NCBI GenBank assembly: GCA_013076295.1
Contig: RQOL01000626.1
Location: 118,037-182,036 of the forward strand
Reading direction: 5' to 3'
Length of the DNA: 64,000 bases
DNA from: Sanderia malayensis
Taxonomy: Eukaryota > Cnidaria > Scyphozoa > Semaeostomeae > Pelagiidae
Below are positions 53,401 through 64,000 of the stretch, piece after piece (positions within the stretch are counted from its first letter, which is position 1; each line of letters starts with the position of its first letter). The translations under genes and the position numbers were made by a program. The notes under the pieces were generated by a model. The model was not told the origin of the DNA. It saw only the letters and a program-made list of their open reading frames with translations, and ran no database searches.

Positions 53401-53440
53401 TTTCGTCGGCAAGCGGATCAAAATCGAGCAGCAAGACTGA
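47414..53440 (+). CDS. OBI1: RING E3 ligase, OBI1/RNF219-like
   Basis: Six exons: 47414-47509, 48983-49127, 49302-49393, 49592-49834, 50347-50438, 52237-53440. The RING finger spans the first intron: LPLACQVCLGK in exon 1, then VKDPVVCQNHHVFCSACM and MCPTCRVPI in exon 2, a C3HC4 set (C26, C29, C39, H43, C46, C49, C62, C65). A coiled coil follows in exons 3-5. Exon 6 opens with YSRYVMAALQTKVDDYEREV, matching the conserved block of human OBI1. The tail is long, S/Q/T-rich and ends KRIKIEQQD. In humans OBI1 binds the origin recognition complex and ubiquitylates ORC3/ORC5 to promote origin firing. The last exon is not one frame: a stop at 52439 and another at 53170 interrupt it. Removing a GT-AG 26-mer (52440-52465) or adding one base fixes the first; the second change falls in a CAA repeat near 53145-53163. 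About 620 residues if intact. Confidence 0.88.
51104..51253. mobile_element. MITE family C copy 2, truncated, OBI1 intron 5
   Basis: Matches the left part of the element at 43565: ACCATATTTCCTCTAATTAC, then GCGCCCACCCTAAAATCAAA and GCCCAGGGCAGTTGATAGAA. The right arm is missing or too diverged to see. Confidence 0.65.
53143..53164. repeat. (CAA)n repeat in OBI1 last exon
   Basis: Seven CAA/ACA units inside coding sequence. The frame before it reads threonine and the frame after it reads glutamine, so the length of this run decides the reading frame of the C-terminus. Confidence 0.8.
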
Positions 53441-53830
53441 TGGAATGGCTATTTATTGTTAGTATTTGTTGTTATCGTCTTCAGCGTCATTGTTATCATA
53501 GTTAATCATGTTGCCACGAGAAGGAGAATATTCATCACCATTATCGCCAATTTAGATATAATCATCAACACGACACTGTTGTTGGTCATTTGTCATTATA
53601 TACAGCATAATCATCATCGTCATTTGTAGTCATATGGAACAGTGTTGTTTCTTAAGAGCTTTTATCACGGCTATTGCACCACTGCATAAGTGCACTGCCG
53701 AAATCGCCACTGTCCGCTGTATTCTGTTAATTTTCAAACTTGTCTCCGGTTGTCATATTGAGATTCTTTTTGGTAAACCTTTGCTTCTTGACATAGGAAA
53801 ACATCACGTACATCGTATCTGATTTTGCCT

Positions 53831-54136
53831 ATGCCGTAAATCCTCGTAAGCCCCCGACCCAAGCATGTTGGTCTTTCCCACCATGTCTTAATGGCACACC
53901 AGGTCTTCTCTTACCTCAGGGCACCACGTTTTCTCGCATATATCATGCTCTCGTATTGGAAATACGAGAATATCATACATGTAGTATGAAATATCGTATT
54001 GAAAATGAGTTTTAATGTGTGATGTTTCAGATATTCTTATTAACTCCCCCCTTCGTATAGACCCCCTCCGATAAGCCCCATTGAAAATTTCAAAAATAAA
54101 TAAGCCCCCAGGTTGCTAATTCGTGGATTTACGGTA
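53831..54136. mobile_element. MITE family D copy 2
   Basis: Left end GCCGTAAATCCTCGTAAGCC, right end TTCGTGGATTTACGGTA, with AAGCCCC repeats inside both arms. Same family as 41491-41766. Confidence 0.7.
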
Positions 54137-55689
54137 AACATAAAGCTATGTAAATTACGATTGTTCTTTATATTTTGTGTTATGATGAAATCATTCATCA
54201 GCCTCGCTCAACCTAGCTATACTTAACACGCGGTCTTTTCAGCTTGCACGTTTTGGTGTTAAATTCGCCCATCGTTGGATTTTACAGCTCACGATTGTTC
54301 AAAGAAATTGAAACTCGTGTCCTATTTAAGCTCACATTGTTTGTATAGAAAATTCATTTCATTATAATAAGAACATCGTGTGTTTTTTACAATGTTTATT
54401 GTCTGTACATTTTTCATTGATAAAACTAATGTTAATTAATAACAAGTCAATTATGAGATATTTTTGCGTATTATGCTCTTATGCAAGCTTTGAAATTTTG
54501 AAGTCATGCATTTGTTCAATGCTCGACATGACGTCAATTTGTAAATTCCCTTTCTTCCAATCCATCGCCATGGTATGCAGGGTTGTGTTGTGTCAAGTTG
54601 GCCCAATTCAGACAGAGGGAGCTTAGCTGGCATGCGCGAACTTTAATTATCATTTTGAAGCCTCCAGATGTTGAAATGTATTCAAGTCTTTTTCTCATCA
54701 AGTCGCATTTGCACTTGTTTTCAATTGGTTTGTGTTTAACCTGTTAATGACAAGTCACAACTTCATTTGTCAGAAACTTTATCATTTGCAGCACGAACAG
54801 TTAGCGATTGTGAATTACATCGGATTATTCGATCTCAAATATTTGTACATATGGTAGTCTCGAGGAAATTAAGATACCGAGCATTGTCACTGTAAACAAG
54901 AAAGCGTGAATTATTAATCAATCCATTATGTTATCTGCCATTTTCTCGTGATGTACTGTAAGTAGGTCAAATTGCATCTTGAAAAGGTCTCTTTCTGCTA
55001 ATCAGTAATTTTTGTCACGTGAATTGCCAGCTTCAGACGCTAGGAGCTCGAAATTGTTTGCTACGAATTGAGTTAGAATTAAGTTGTCATGCCTACGAGA
55101 GCGAAATTTCGGATGATCGAGACAAATTTACGTCTGGCAAACGGTGAAGTTTTTATTCCAATGAAACAACCGCAGATTGATGTAAACTGTACAGCGTTTG
55201 ATGAAATGAAAATCGAATCGCTAATAGGCTGCATTATTAGACAAAACGCATCTCAGGTCGTTTTGGCGATTAAGCTTTCGCGCAGCCATGTTGTGTCAAC
55301 CGGCGCGACCGTTTTAATTCGTCGTTTTCTTAGTAGACTGTTCATGATTTGCAACGCCCTTCTCCTGATAAACGTTTTTTATGTTGCAATCTTTGATCAG
55401 CATTTTGTGCTAAACATTTCTTAATTTAGCATGGCATTCTTGTGTTTTAGTGATAATTTCTAATTCGGTTTCTTGTTCTCTCGATCTCAGACTATACCTT
55501 ATCATACGTTATCGTTCTGAAGTTCAGCATTTTTGAATGTTTATAAACCTAGATTGTCACGAAAAATTGCAGACCCAAATCGAAAATTGCAATCTGCTTC
55601 AAACAAAGACTGACGAAATTCTATAAATTAACTGAGACCATGCCTTGACAAACTGAAGTTAATGGACTTTTTTTGAAAATGGAAATTTT

Positions 55690-55795
55690 AGAGTTTCTAA
55701 TTATTCCTGAGCCGGGTACTAAAGTTTCTTAATTTGTTGGTGATCCTAGTTCTGGTTCCTCATAAACAAGTTTCTTATAAAGAACGTATAAAAAA
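55690..55795. mobile_element. MITE family E fragment
   Basis: Contains ATCCTAGTTCTGGTTCCTCA and CAAGTTTCTTATAAAGAACG, closely matching the right half of the copy at 30935-31073. Confidence 0.4.
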
Positions 55796-56770
55796 TGCGA
55801 CAGAGAAGGATGCTGGCTGTAACTTATGTACAATGTGATGTACATGCTGAACAGTTTGCCTTGTAATCTTGCGTAGATATTTACCCGATCCCTACAAACA
55901 CAGCCAGTACACGTGTAGCCTTGATCCATGGTCACACAGCAAACAACGCAGCTCACTCCAATGCGTGCAATGTTGCATTGCATACATGCAATGTAACAAA
56001 TGTTGCCAGTGTGCCTGATAAGTTGTGCACTGCAACCTCGTTATCAATAGATAGGCCTCGTTATTAACATTCAACTGTAGTTGCTGTTGTTGTTGTTGTT
56101 ATTATTAATAATATTGATATAATGATATAATGATAATTAATAGTACTAATGAATAGAAGAGAACAGGAATAAAGGTTACAAATTTGAAGAATAAACCACT
56201 GAATGACGAAATAGCTAGACTGTAGAATCTGAAAGAGATGAAGGTGATTTGATTCTGTTGTGATGGAGATTCTTGAAGCATTTAGCAAGTTTTAAGTTAT
56301 ATGAAGAAATGTGACAAATATTAGATTAGAAGAAATGCAAGAACAAACATTGTTAACTTCTGCGAGAATCTTTATGATAGCATTGTCAAAATACGAAGAA
56401 AGAGAAATTTGAATTCTCTGGTAACCATAGGCGTAGACTTTGGGGTCCTTCTCAAGGGCGCAGCTGAAGGATGGAAATGAAATTTGGAAATGTTGTTTAG
56501 CACAACCCTTTTTAAAACATCAATTCTGAAGCTTGAAGCAAGCTTGTATATAAACTTTGTATATAAATAGCCTATCTCAGCACGTACTTGCAGGTAACTG
56601 TGTTGAGAAGGGTGTACAAAGAAAATAACAAGTGTGTGGTAAGCAGAAACCAGAAAGAAACAGTAGAATTATAAGGTCTGAATTGCTCGCATTACCCAAT
56701 GGAAATTCATGTTGGTTTAATTTGTTGAGGTTTCTAGTCGGACTTAAAGTTTAAATTAATTCTCAAATAA

Positions 56771-56944
56771 TACAGTCAAATCTGCATAGTTCGAACTCTA
56801 TCTAATTCGAACGAAATTCTCCGTCCCTTCAAGGATCACTAATGAACCAACTCTTACAAAACAAGCCTCTATAATTTGAACTTTTTGTAATTCGAGCATT
56901 TTCACCCTTTCCCAGGGTATTCGAATTAGACAGAGTTGACTGTA
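56771..56944 (-). mobile_element. MITE family B copy 3, inverted
   Basis: Best preserved copy: TACAGTCAAATCTGCATAGT at the left and CGAATTAGACAGAGTTGACT then GTA at the right. TACAGTC and GACTGTA are inverted ends, fitting a TA-target Tc1/pogo-type element. Confidence 0.75.
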
Positions 56945-59485
56945 TTCAAATTTAGACAGAAAAATGTCTAATATGTCAAAATCTTTGAAGTGGACATTAG
57001 CAGGGGAGTAAGACTAAGACAAGACAGGGTTACTGCGTAATGTTGAAAATGCAAAGCACAACAAGTCCAGCAGTAAACCTAGCTGTAGTGAATAAAAATT
57101 CGGCAAATCTTTAAGCATGCAGACGAAAGTGTTTGATGCACATGTTTGAGAATCGAGACTCGGATTATTTTTGTTCTTCAAATTGACATTTCTTCATCTT
57201 CATTTATAACAGAACAATATCAATTTACTCCTTTCTTTTCTGAATGTAAACAGATCGATTGTTTGTGCAAGCAGCAGATTGTGCCAGTACAGTCTATTTA
57301 TTCGCGAAGACAATAGCCTACATGCGCACGCAATGCATGAATATTGCACGAGCCTTTCTGTTGAGTTACTTACTGAATACCTTCAGTTAGCTTTTCCATA
57401 TTTAATGCATTACATTCTTAAATAATAAAGTTGCTGATACATTTTTAACGCACTGCTTTATTAAGCAATTCCCAATTCCGTGCGCTCTTTGTAGTTATCT
57501 AAACAGCGCGCACATATCTCGTGCCTTCTTTTGCATTTGTCAGAAGGAATTTATTTCAATAAACGCCAACTTTACGTACATTCCTCGCCTATTAAGCTTC
57601 GAGCGAGGGAAGCAATGAAACGAATCAAAATTGGAAATTCTACTCTCAGCTGTGTTCAGTACGGCTTTCAACATATGGCCATGACTGAAACATCGCTTCA
57701 AAAGGATCCACTAATTAGGCCAGATATTCTGTTTTAACACTGAAGAAGCCGCCAACTGTTTGCCAATAATAATGGTAAGACCATTCATCATCAGCATTGT
57801 TAACTAATTGCAAAGTATGCTCCTGATTATTGTCTTCAACTGCGACTTTGCAGTAGTCGTTGCTTAGTTGGGATAATAATAACACGGCGACTAGGCCATC
57901 ATTATTATTAAGGCGCGGGCTACCTGCTGTGTAACCATATTTGGTTAGGGACTTTGGTGGACAAGATTTATCTTGGTTTCACGGCGACAGAAGACTTTAA
58001 CAACTGCGTTTTCACTTCACTATTAGACCATATCTTGTTGCGTCTTCAAAAGATTGTGGAATTCACTGTTCGCTGCTTTGCTCTGAAATGCAAGCTGAAC
58101 TTTTAATCTTATTGAAAACGGGCAAATCCGTCGCGTTAATGTCGTTCTCAAAAAGCCGTAAAATTATCCCCGGGCTTAATTTGCGATAAAACCTGCAGCT
58201 TATACACAGTTATAGTTTCAATAACGTATCCCTAGTTTGTTCTTCGCTATTTGCTACTTGCCGCTTTAGCAGCGGCTTATCGGGTTTTGCAGCAGCAATA
58301 TGACAGCGTAAACAAACCTCGAAGAAAGCTTTTAATAAGAATACAGTTCTTTTATATTTGCAATACAGCGATAATCTTGCGGATAAATTAGCCCCGTTGT
58401 TGCTAGCTCGAACACGAAGAAACGAATTATTTTTTAGAGAAAGGTCATGTGCATATAATACCTAGGCCAATAATTTACAATACTGAATCTGAATTGCTTC
58501 AAATATTTCATTCTTCAAGCAGAGTTCGGGTTGATAATATGTGATAGCGTCTGTTGGAAAAATGCGTTGGCATTTGTTGTGCTTAAAGCAGAAAACTTAA
58601 ACACAAATTACTAGATGGTCAGAGAAAGAAACAACACCTGTAAATTAAAATACATTTGTTTGGGTCATTCTGCGCGCGCGCCGCCTGTTGTTAGTAGCAG
58701 GTAATCGTATTGTAACATTTTCGCCTTCGTTTAAGGAAAACTCAATCAGTTATTCGATCAGAAACTCGCAAAAGATCTACGAATCCACTCATGGCCCACG
58801 CAGAACCCCGCCTTCGGCGTTGTTTACACGTATTTCTGACGCATCTCAACTGAATTCTTAGCGCTCATCTTATTTTGTTCGAATGATAAAATTAAAAATT
58901 CATTTGGTTTTCATCCCATATCCTATTTATAGTGACTTTATGAAATGTTGTCGCATTTATAAACTTCATATGTCATATTTCAATACCAAGGATTTCAGAC
59001 CCTACCCCGCCATATGAAAAAAACTACATGCCTTGTTATAAGTAACCTACTTTAAGGACTAGTTTCTAAATTTCTTTATTTTTACACTTCCTAATGAAAT
59101 TGTAGTTCTAAACGTCCCTTAATAGTTAAGGTGGCATGACTATCATACAGAAACGTTTGCAGACAATGAATGTAGCACCTAATTTATGGAGCCAGCTTTT
59201 TAATTTTCAGTCGTTTTTAGTGATATGGATGTTCAAAATTGTAAAGTTCCTTATAGATTGTGTTTTAACTAGTATAAGCTCTTCAAAAAAATGCAACGAG
59301 ACAACGTGTAGCTTTGACCAGACCAGCTACAAGTTGGCTCCTTGCAAAGTGCTTGGTTACAAAAAACGCGTTCTTGAAGAGATGGTATGTTCTATTCATA
59401 GTTATGTACAGCTTAATTTCAGTCGCGTTCATTCCTTTCTTAGATTTTCGGAGTTCTGTGAAACATTGCCAAACTCGACTTGGCT

Positions 59486-59564
59486 ATGAACAGCAGGTCT
59501 GCCCAAATAGAAATCCGAAAGACATACGGTGAGCGGAGTTTGAAAGAAAAAAGCTCTTCTCATG
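59486..59564 (+). CDS. Possible short coding exon
   Basis: ATG followed by a 26-codon frame (MNSRSAQIEIRKTYGERSLK and a serine-rich end) up to a CATG/GTGAGT donor. A good acceptor (CCTTTCTTAG at about 59435-59444) lies 41 bases before the ATG. No partner exon is recognised, so this may be a 5' exon of a gene beyond the right edge or a chance match. Confidence 0.2.
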
Positions 59565-62500
59565 GTGAGTTTCTTCATGCTTTAGTAGAACCATTCCTAA
59601 TAACATGTTTACAAATACTGCATTGAGTGGAATAATGGTATTGAAAGAGCGCCAAAGTGAGGACAGCGTTGCTTCAATTCATTTCGGGCGGTCGTCTCGC
59701 TTTCAATGACTTCATTCATATCAGAACAGTCCGCAAGATGTTTGAGGTGCTCTTTCAATCATCCAACCAAGTTGAGTTTCCATTCAAACTCCATCACATC
59801 TTAATTGCTTGTTTACAACAAAACGCACCCCACTGCTTGTTGTATTGCTATTTAAATGATTTGGTTAGATAACGTTTGAATTGTGACACAACCAAACGAC
59901 GCCATTATGGCACGAGCTATTTGTGAGAACAGCATTGGGTACAAATAATAGCCTGTAATATATGCTGCGTGTCTTGTTCTCTGGCATTGTTTGGCGGGGC
60001 TGTTTTAATTACATCAGGCATGCTTGCTTCATTAAGTAGCGCCTGTTTTTACTATGCTCCCTAATCCCATCTCATTATGCGCTACGTCAATTAAAACAAT
60101 ACAGAAACGTAGGAGTGACACACGTAAGAACCATGTAGATGGAACATTATATTATGTTTGCGTCGGTATGCAAGGTGGTATCAGAAAGTGCCCAGATTTG
60201 CAAAATGACTTTATAATAGCTTGATGAGAGTGTATCTGTAAAAAAAAAATATCGATTAAAAAGGGCCGACACAAAGATCATTGTACAGATGAAAGATTCT
60301 CACGCAAAATATTATTTTAAATACAGGTGAAATCCGATTGTGTATGTGCAAAAATGCTAACTGCACCATACATTAATCTGTGGTCATGGTTTTAATTAAT
60401 GCTTGCATGAAACACAAGCAAATGGTAGATCTTTTGTTTTCTGACAAGTGTGGGAGAGAGCAAGTGAGAGCTTTCGTGCTAAGCCTACCATGTTGATGAG
60501 AGCAAGACCATGTTTAGAACAGTATTAGGTGCAAAATTTTCTCTTGGTCACAGCGCTACTGTGTAGATCGAAGCTTATGACCTCACAAACCATTTCTTTG
60601 CTTGCGCTTAATCATGTTAGCAGGAACGCGATAAGTAGTTTTCTCTCGGTTTTAAAAATACACGGACTATTAAATGCTCTCACTTTATAAATGGTCGGTG
60701 GTTTATATTTTAAAAATTTCCAAATTCTGGGCAAGTCTCGGATGACTGTAAACACATTATCTTGAGAATAGCTTTTGGGTTGTTGTTGTAAATGTTAATA
60801 TTGCTGTTATATTTTACGAAAGCAACGAAATTGGTGAAATCTACTCCTCAGGCAATTCGACCATCAAGGGAAATATTTAACATCAAAAGCAATCTTTGAC
60901 CTCCCTTGACTTTAACCCCCCCCCAACTATCTTATGTTTTTCAAGGTTTCAAAACTCGAAAGAACCTCTTCATTATCTTTACTGGATGGGGTACTTAACA
61001 TGTTTACACTGCTCTATCCCATATCGTATTGAAGTAGTTTTCTCTCAACGACTTAAGACCAACAAATTGCATCACACACAATATTCATCGTATGGGAGTC
61101 ATTGAGCTTAACGACAATCCACACACGCGGCAACTATTTAGTCTTAAGCATCTAACACATTAATTATTTACAGGGTTCTTAACTAAAATCAATGAAGGGC
61201 TTTCAGAAGTAGATTCTGATGCTAATTATGGCTGCTTTAGCAGAGTTATGTAGCTTTAAGGGCTGTCTACTAAGAACTCTCGTTATGACGTAAACTTTCT
61301 CTAATTAAGAACAAATGTGCTAGTTCGGTCAAGGACATAGGAAATCTTTCTTTTTTGGTTAGTATCATGGAACTCAAGTTGAACACAGAACAGTATTGTT
61401 TTCTATTTTGACAAATAAAATATTTGAAAAAGCAAGTTATTTGATATATTTTGGAAGTGATGCATTTGCTTCCAAAATTCATTTTAACTGCAAAATGCAT
61501 CAACAACGAACTCTCTCAAACATCAACATGCATCAACATGCATGAACAATCTCACAAACTCGTTAAATAAAAAGAAAGCACATTAAGTCGCTAGATTTAG
61601 TTTTGTGCCAGCATTGGCAATTCTAAAAATCATTTAGACAGAATTATTACCCACTATGCACTTTGCAAGATCATATGACAATGGCTGTAATTGGTGAGAA
61701 AACGGCATACTTTTGTCAACCATTTGCATCTGTGTCGTTTTAAAATATTCGACTAATTTGATTGATTGACAAGTCCCACAACTCTGATAGAGGCAAATGA
61801 CCTAATTAGGTTCCGTGCACAGTCAATAGCTTTCTTGAGCGCAATATTTTTTAGGCCAATGCGCTGTTTGCAACTAAGCGTTGCCACTCCTACGCAACTC
61901 ACATCTGTACAGTTTCTCAAAACAATTTTTCTTGTTGTGGCTCTTTGTTTCAAGATGCCAAGAGCCTACTTCTTGTATCAACAACACCCCGATGCTATAC
62001 TTTGCGTTCTAATCAACTGCAAATCAAAATGGCTGCCTCAACAAAACATGATTAAATACACAATGGTGAGAAGGGATGGTAGATTATCGACTTGATTCTG
62101 ATTTTTATTCACCATAATTACTTATAACTACTTGTAGTACAGTTGCTACAGTATAAATTTGGTGTGCAGGTCTTCTGCTAACTTCACCTGTCATTTTCAA
62201 TTGAGGCCAAGCTTGAAACTTTCGCACGGGTTTGAGAATACACAAGTTTAGCACCGCATATAATTTCAACAAATTATTGTACACCTATATAAATACACAA
62301 TAAAACAATGCCATCTAGCTAAAATTGTTGTGCTGTCCATCATAGCTCAACAGTTCATTTTCTGATATTCATCTGGCTCTAAAATCATCTTTTACACTAA
62401 GACAATGAAAATACTGTTCCAAGTAAAGCAAAGGAGATATTTTATTGCTTTTCTTTTCTCCCTCTTCCAACTTCAAGGAGCCTCTTTACTTTTTCATACC

Positions 62501-63948
62501 GGAAAAGTGTCTTTATTCGTTGTATTAGTTGGTGCACAGAAACGTAATGTATGCGTTACACAATATGCTACACATTTTATAAAATGCCTCAAAGCATTTT
62601 GTGTTACTTTGTGTAGCGACGAATAAGTATACCAATATATATTGGTCTATATATCTATATATACCAATAGAATCACACCCATTTTGATTGTGGCTATTAA
62701 AATAGGGTAGCCTCGAATTGCTTTTTAATTAACAATAATTAGCCTCATTATGGAATACATCCAAAATCATATACAATTGCAGTAGCAATCATTGTTCTTC
62801 TTGTTCCGTTGCATATTTAGGTGAAGTTGTGATGAAACGAAATGATTTAGCGTAGATGGTTGTTTTCATAGTCACAGAACAACACACTTGCCGCGAAAAA
62901 TGATTAAATATGCAACAAGGTTGGAATTAATTTGCTGAATACCGTTTCAAAACCTGTGTTTCAGTTACAATGCAAAGTTGCAAGTCGGTTTTGCTGGAAA
63001 AATTTAAGAAATTTGTCCGCGTCTCTATACTTTTCATCTTATAGCACCCTTTATCGAAATGTTTTCAATTTATCTTATTCGTTACGGATTTTTGTTTCTC
63101 AATTTTTTAACAACAGGTCTGTTCTGATTTGAAAGTTTCTGATTTTCCGCAATGGTAACCAATACGTTTTTCTTAATCAGTAATTAGCAATTAGCCCGAG
63201 AGATAACGCCCAGAAAGATGCCTCGTTTGTTCAACAACCAAACGACATAATTAGTTTCTGATGTCAAAAATTTAATTGACACAGAAGCATTCCTGAAACT
63301 TGACTAGAACAGAAGACTTGGCAAGTCCTACAGAATTAATTGAGTGGAGTGAATTCTGGAGTGAATTGCCTTTTATTTTTCGTGTTTAGCTTCGTATTTT
63401 GGTGCATTACGCATGGCACTGCATGCTGTGCCATCGCACCGTGGATGTTGCTGCCTGCAAGATTGAGTACAACAGCTGGCGTAAATTGAAGGATGCGTTT
63501 TGAAGAGTATAGAATGACACGCAGCCCGTTAGGCGGTCAAGCACACAGCACCGGGTAGTTGAGCCTATTGACGTTCACAATACACATCCAAACAAAACAA
63601 CCTGCAACACCTGCTACCCACACGCATGCGCACGAACGTAGCTTGCCCAATCCTTTTCGTCTCTCCGATATATACTGTGGGAACGAAGTGCAGGTGGCCT
63701 CATAAGAACGTATGTTAACACAATGTTAATAAGAACAAGGCTGCGTTCATTTTTATCTTCTGGCCTAGATTTTATACGACGCTGAAGTGTGTTGACGGCT
63801 GTGGGAGCAAGGAGTGAGAGTACGCAGTTAGTTCATGATCACACGACAGAGCTCGATCGCTTTCAACACTCGTCAAACGTGATCGAACTCGTGTCTGCTT
63901 ATTTATATATTATCGATTATATTGTGAAGAAAAGCCTCAACAACAACA
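59565..63948. other. Gene-poor right region
   Basis: No coding exon is supported. Several 60-110 codon frames occur but lack splice context or recognisable motifs. A TATA-like GATATATACT at about 63667 precedes the ATG at 63949 by some 280 bases and could mark a promoter. Confidence 0.35.
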
Positions 63949-64000
63949 ATGTCTCAAACCTTCAACGATGGTATCGGTAGGGACAGTTTATTTACAAAGG
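63949..64000 (+). CDS. Possible gene start, cut by window edge
   Basis: ATG in a favourable context (ACAACAACAATGTCT), then an open frame MSQTFNDGIGRDSLFTK that runs off the window. Upstream, a TATA-like box near 63667 and stop-rich sequence would fit a promoter and 5' untranslated region. Only 17 codons are visible, so this is weak. Confidence 0.3.
   Translation, partial: MSQTFNDGIGRDSLFTK

Larger units (their letters stand above)
53441..59485. other. Downstream of OBI1, gene-poor
   Basis: OBI1 3' untranslated region, then no convincing coding exon. An ATG frame of 111 codons at 55089-55424 is unrecognised and lacks supporting splice context. A stretch at 57541-57774 runs from a good acceptor (CATTTGTCAG) to a good donor (AATG/GTAAGA) and could be a non-coding exon. 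A (GTT)n/(ATT)n run lies at about 56078-56112. Confidence 0.35.

Noticed and set aside
55089..55424. 111-codon ATG frame
   Set aside because: No recognised motif, no splice context and ordinary for this AT-rich sequence; left unannotated as a gene.
59136..59489. 117-codon ATG frame
   Set aside because: No motif or homologue recognised, and it overlaps another equally long frame.
61753..62095. Overlapping plus and minus frames of 66-109 codons
   Set aside because: They lack ATG or splice support and look like chance openness on both strands.
62405..62626. 73-codon frame with a hydrophobic N-terminus resembling a signal peptide
   Set aside because: Composition alone; no cleavage motif, conserved cysteine pattern or partner exon.

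Overview
The window reads as nuclear DNA of an early-branching animal, most likely a cnidarian. That rests on three things: genes split by many short GT-AG introns, animal-specific protein families, and an AT-rich background full of short inverted-repeat transposons, a SINE and simple repeats. The species is an inference; nothing in the window fixes it. I recognised families from memory of conserved motifs, with no database search. Exon borders come from open frame, splice consensus, phase agreement and homology.

Layout, left to right. 412-1090 (-): small gene model starting with a NYN-like motif. 1484-3388 (+): intronless Mab-21/cGAS-like nucleotidyltransferase. 3971-4701: fold-back DNA transposon with 43-bp perfect terminal inverted repeats and a small internal ORF. 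5411-5969 (-): two-exon acidic protein, frame broken. 6464-14916 (+): PIBF1/CEP90, 15 coding exons. 15315-16541 (-): intronless class A GPCR. 16.5-21.4 kb: gene desert with a retroelement scrap, a decayed HIRAN-like domain, a 19-bp satellite and a perfect palindrome. 21405-22127 (-): three-exon gene for a 130-residue zinc-ribbon-like protein that is easy to miss. 23126-31993 (+): MAPKAPK2/3 kinase, 9 exons. 33490-34131 (-): TMEM167B (Kish-B), three exons. 34714-44828 (+): IFRD1/2-like, 13 exons with two frame problems. 47414-53440 (+): OBI1/RNF219-like RING E3 ligase, 6 exons with frame problems in the last. 53.4-63.9 kb: no convincing gene except a possible first coding exon at 63949.

The genes do not form one pathway. 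They are mostly conserved housekeeping or signalling genes: centriolar satellites (PIBF1), p38 stress signalling (MAPKAPK), secretory pathway (TMEM167B), transcription/translation control (IFRD) and replication origins (OBI1). Three head-to-head pairs (1090/1484, 22127/23126, 34131/34714) suggest shared promoters. Main points for a second look are the cGAS-like receptor candidate, two possible ultra-short introns (20 and 26 nt), a cluster of frame breaks equal to one missing base, the fold-back transposon, and a 2A-like motif in an intronic retroelement scrap.
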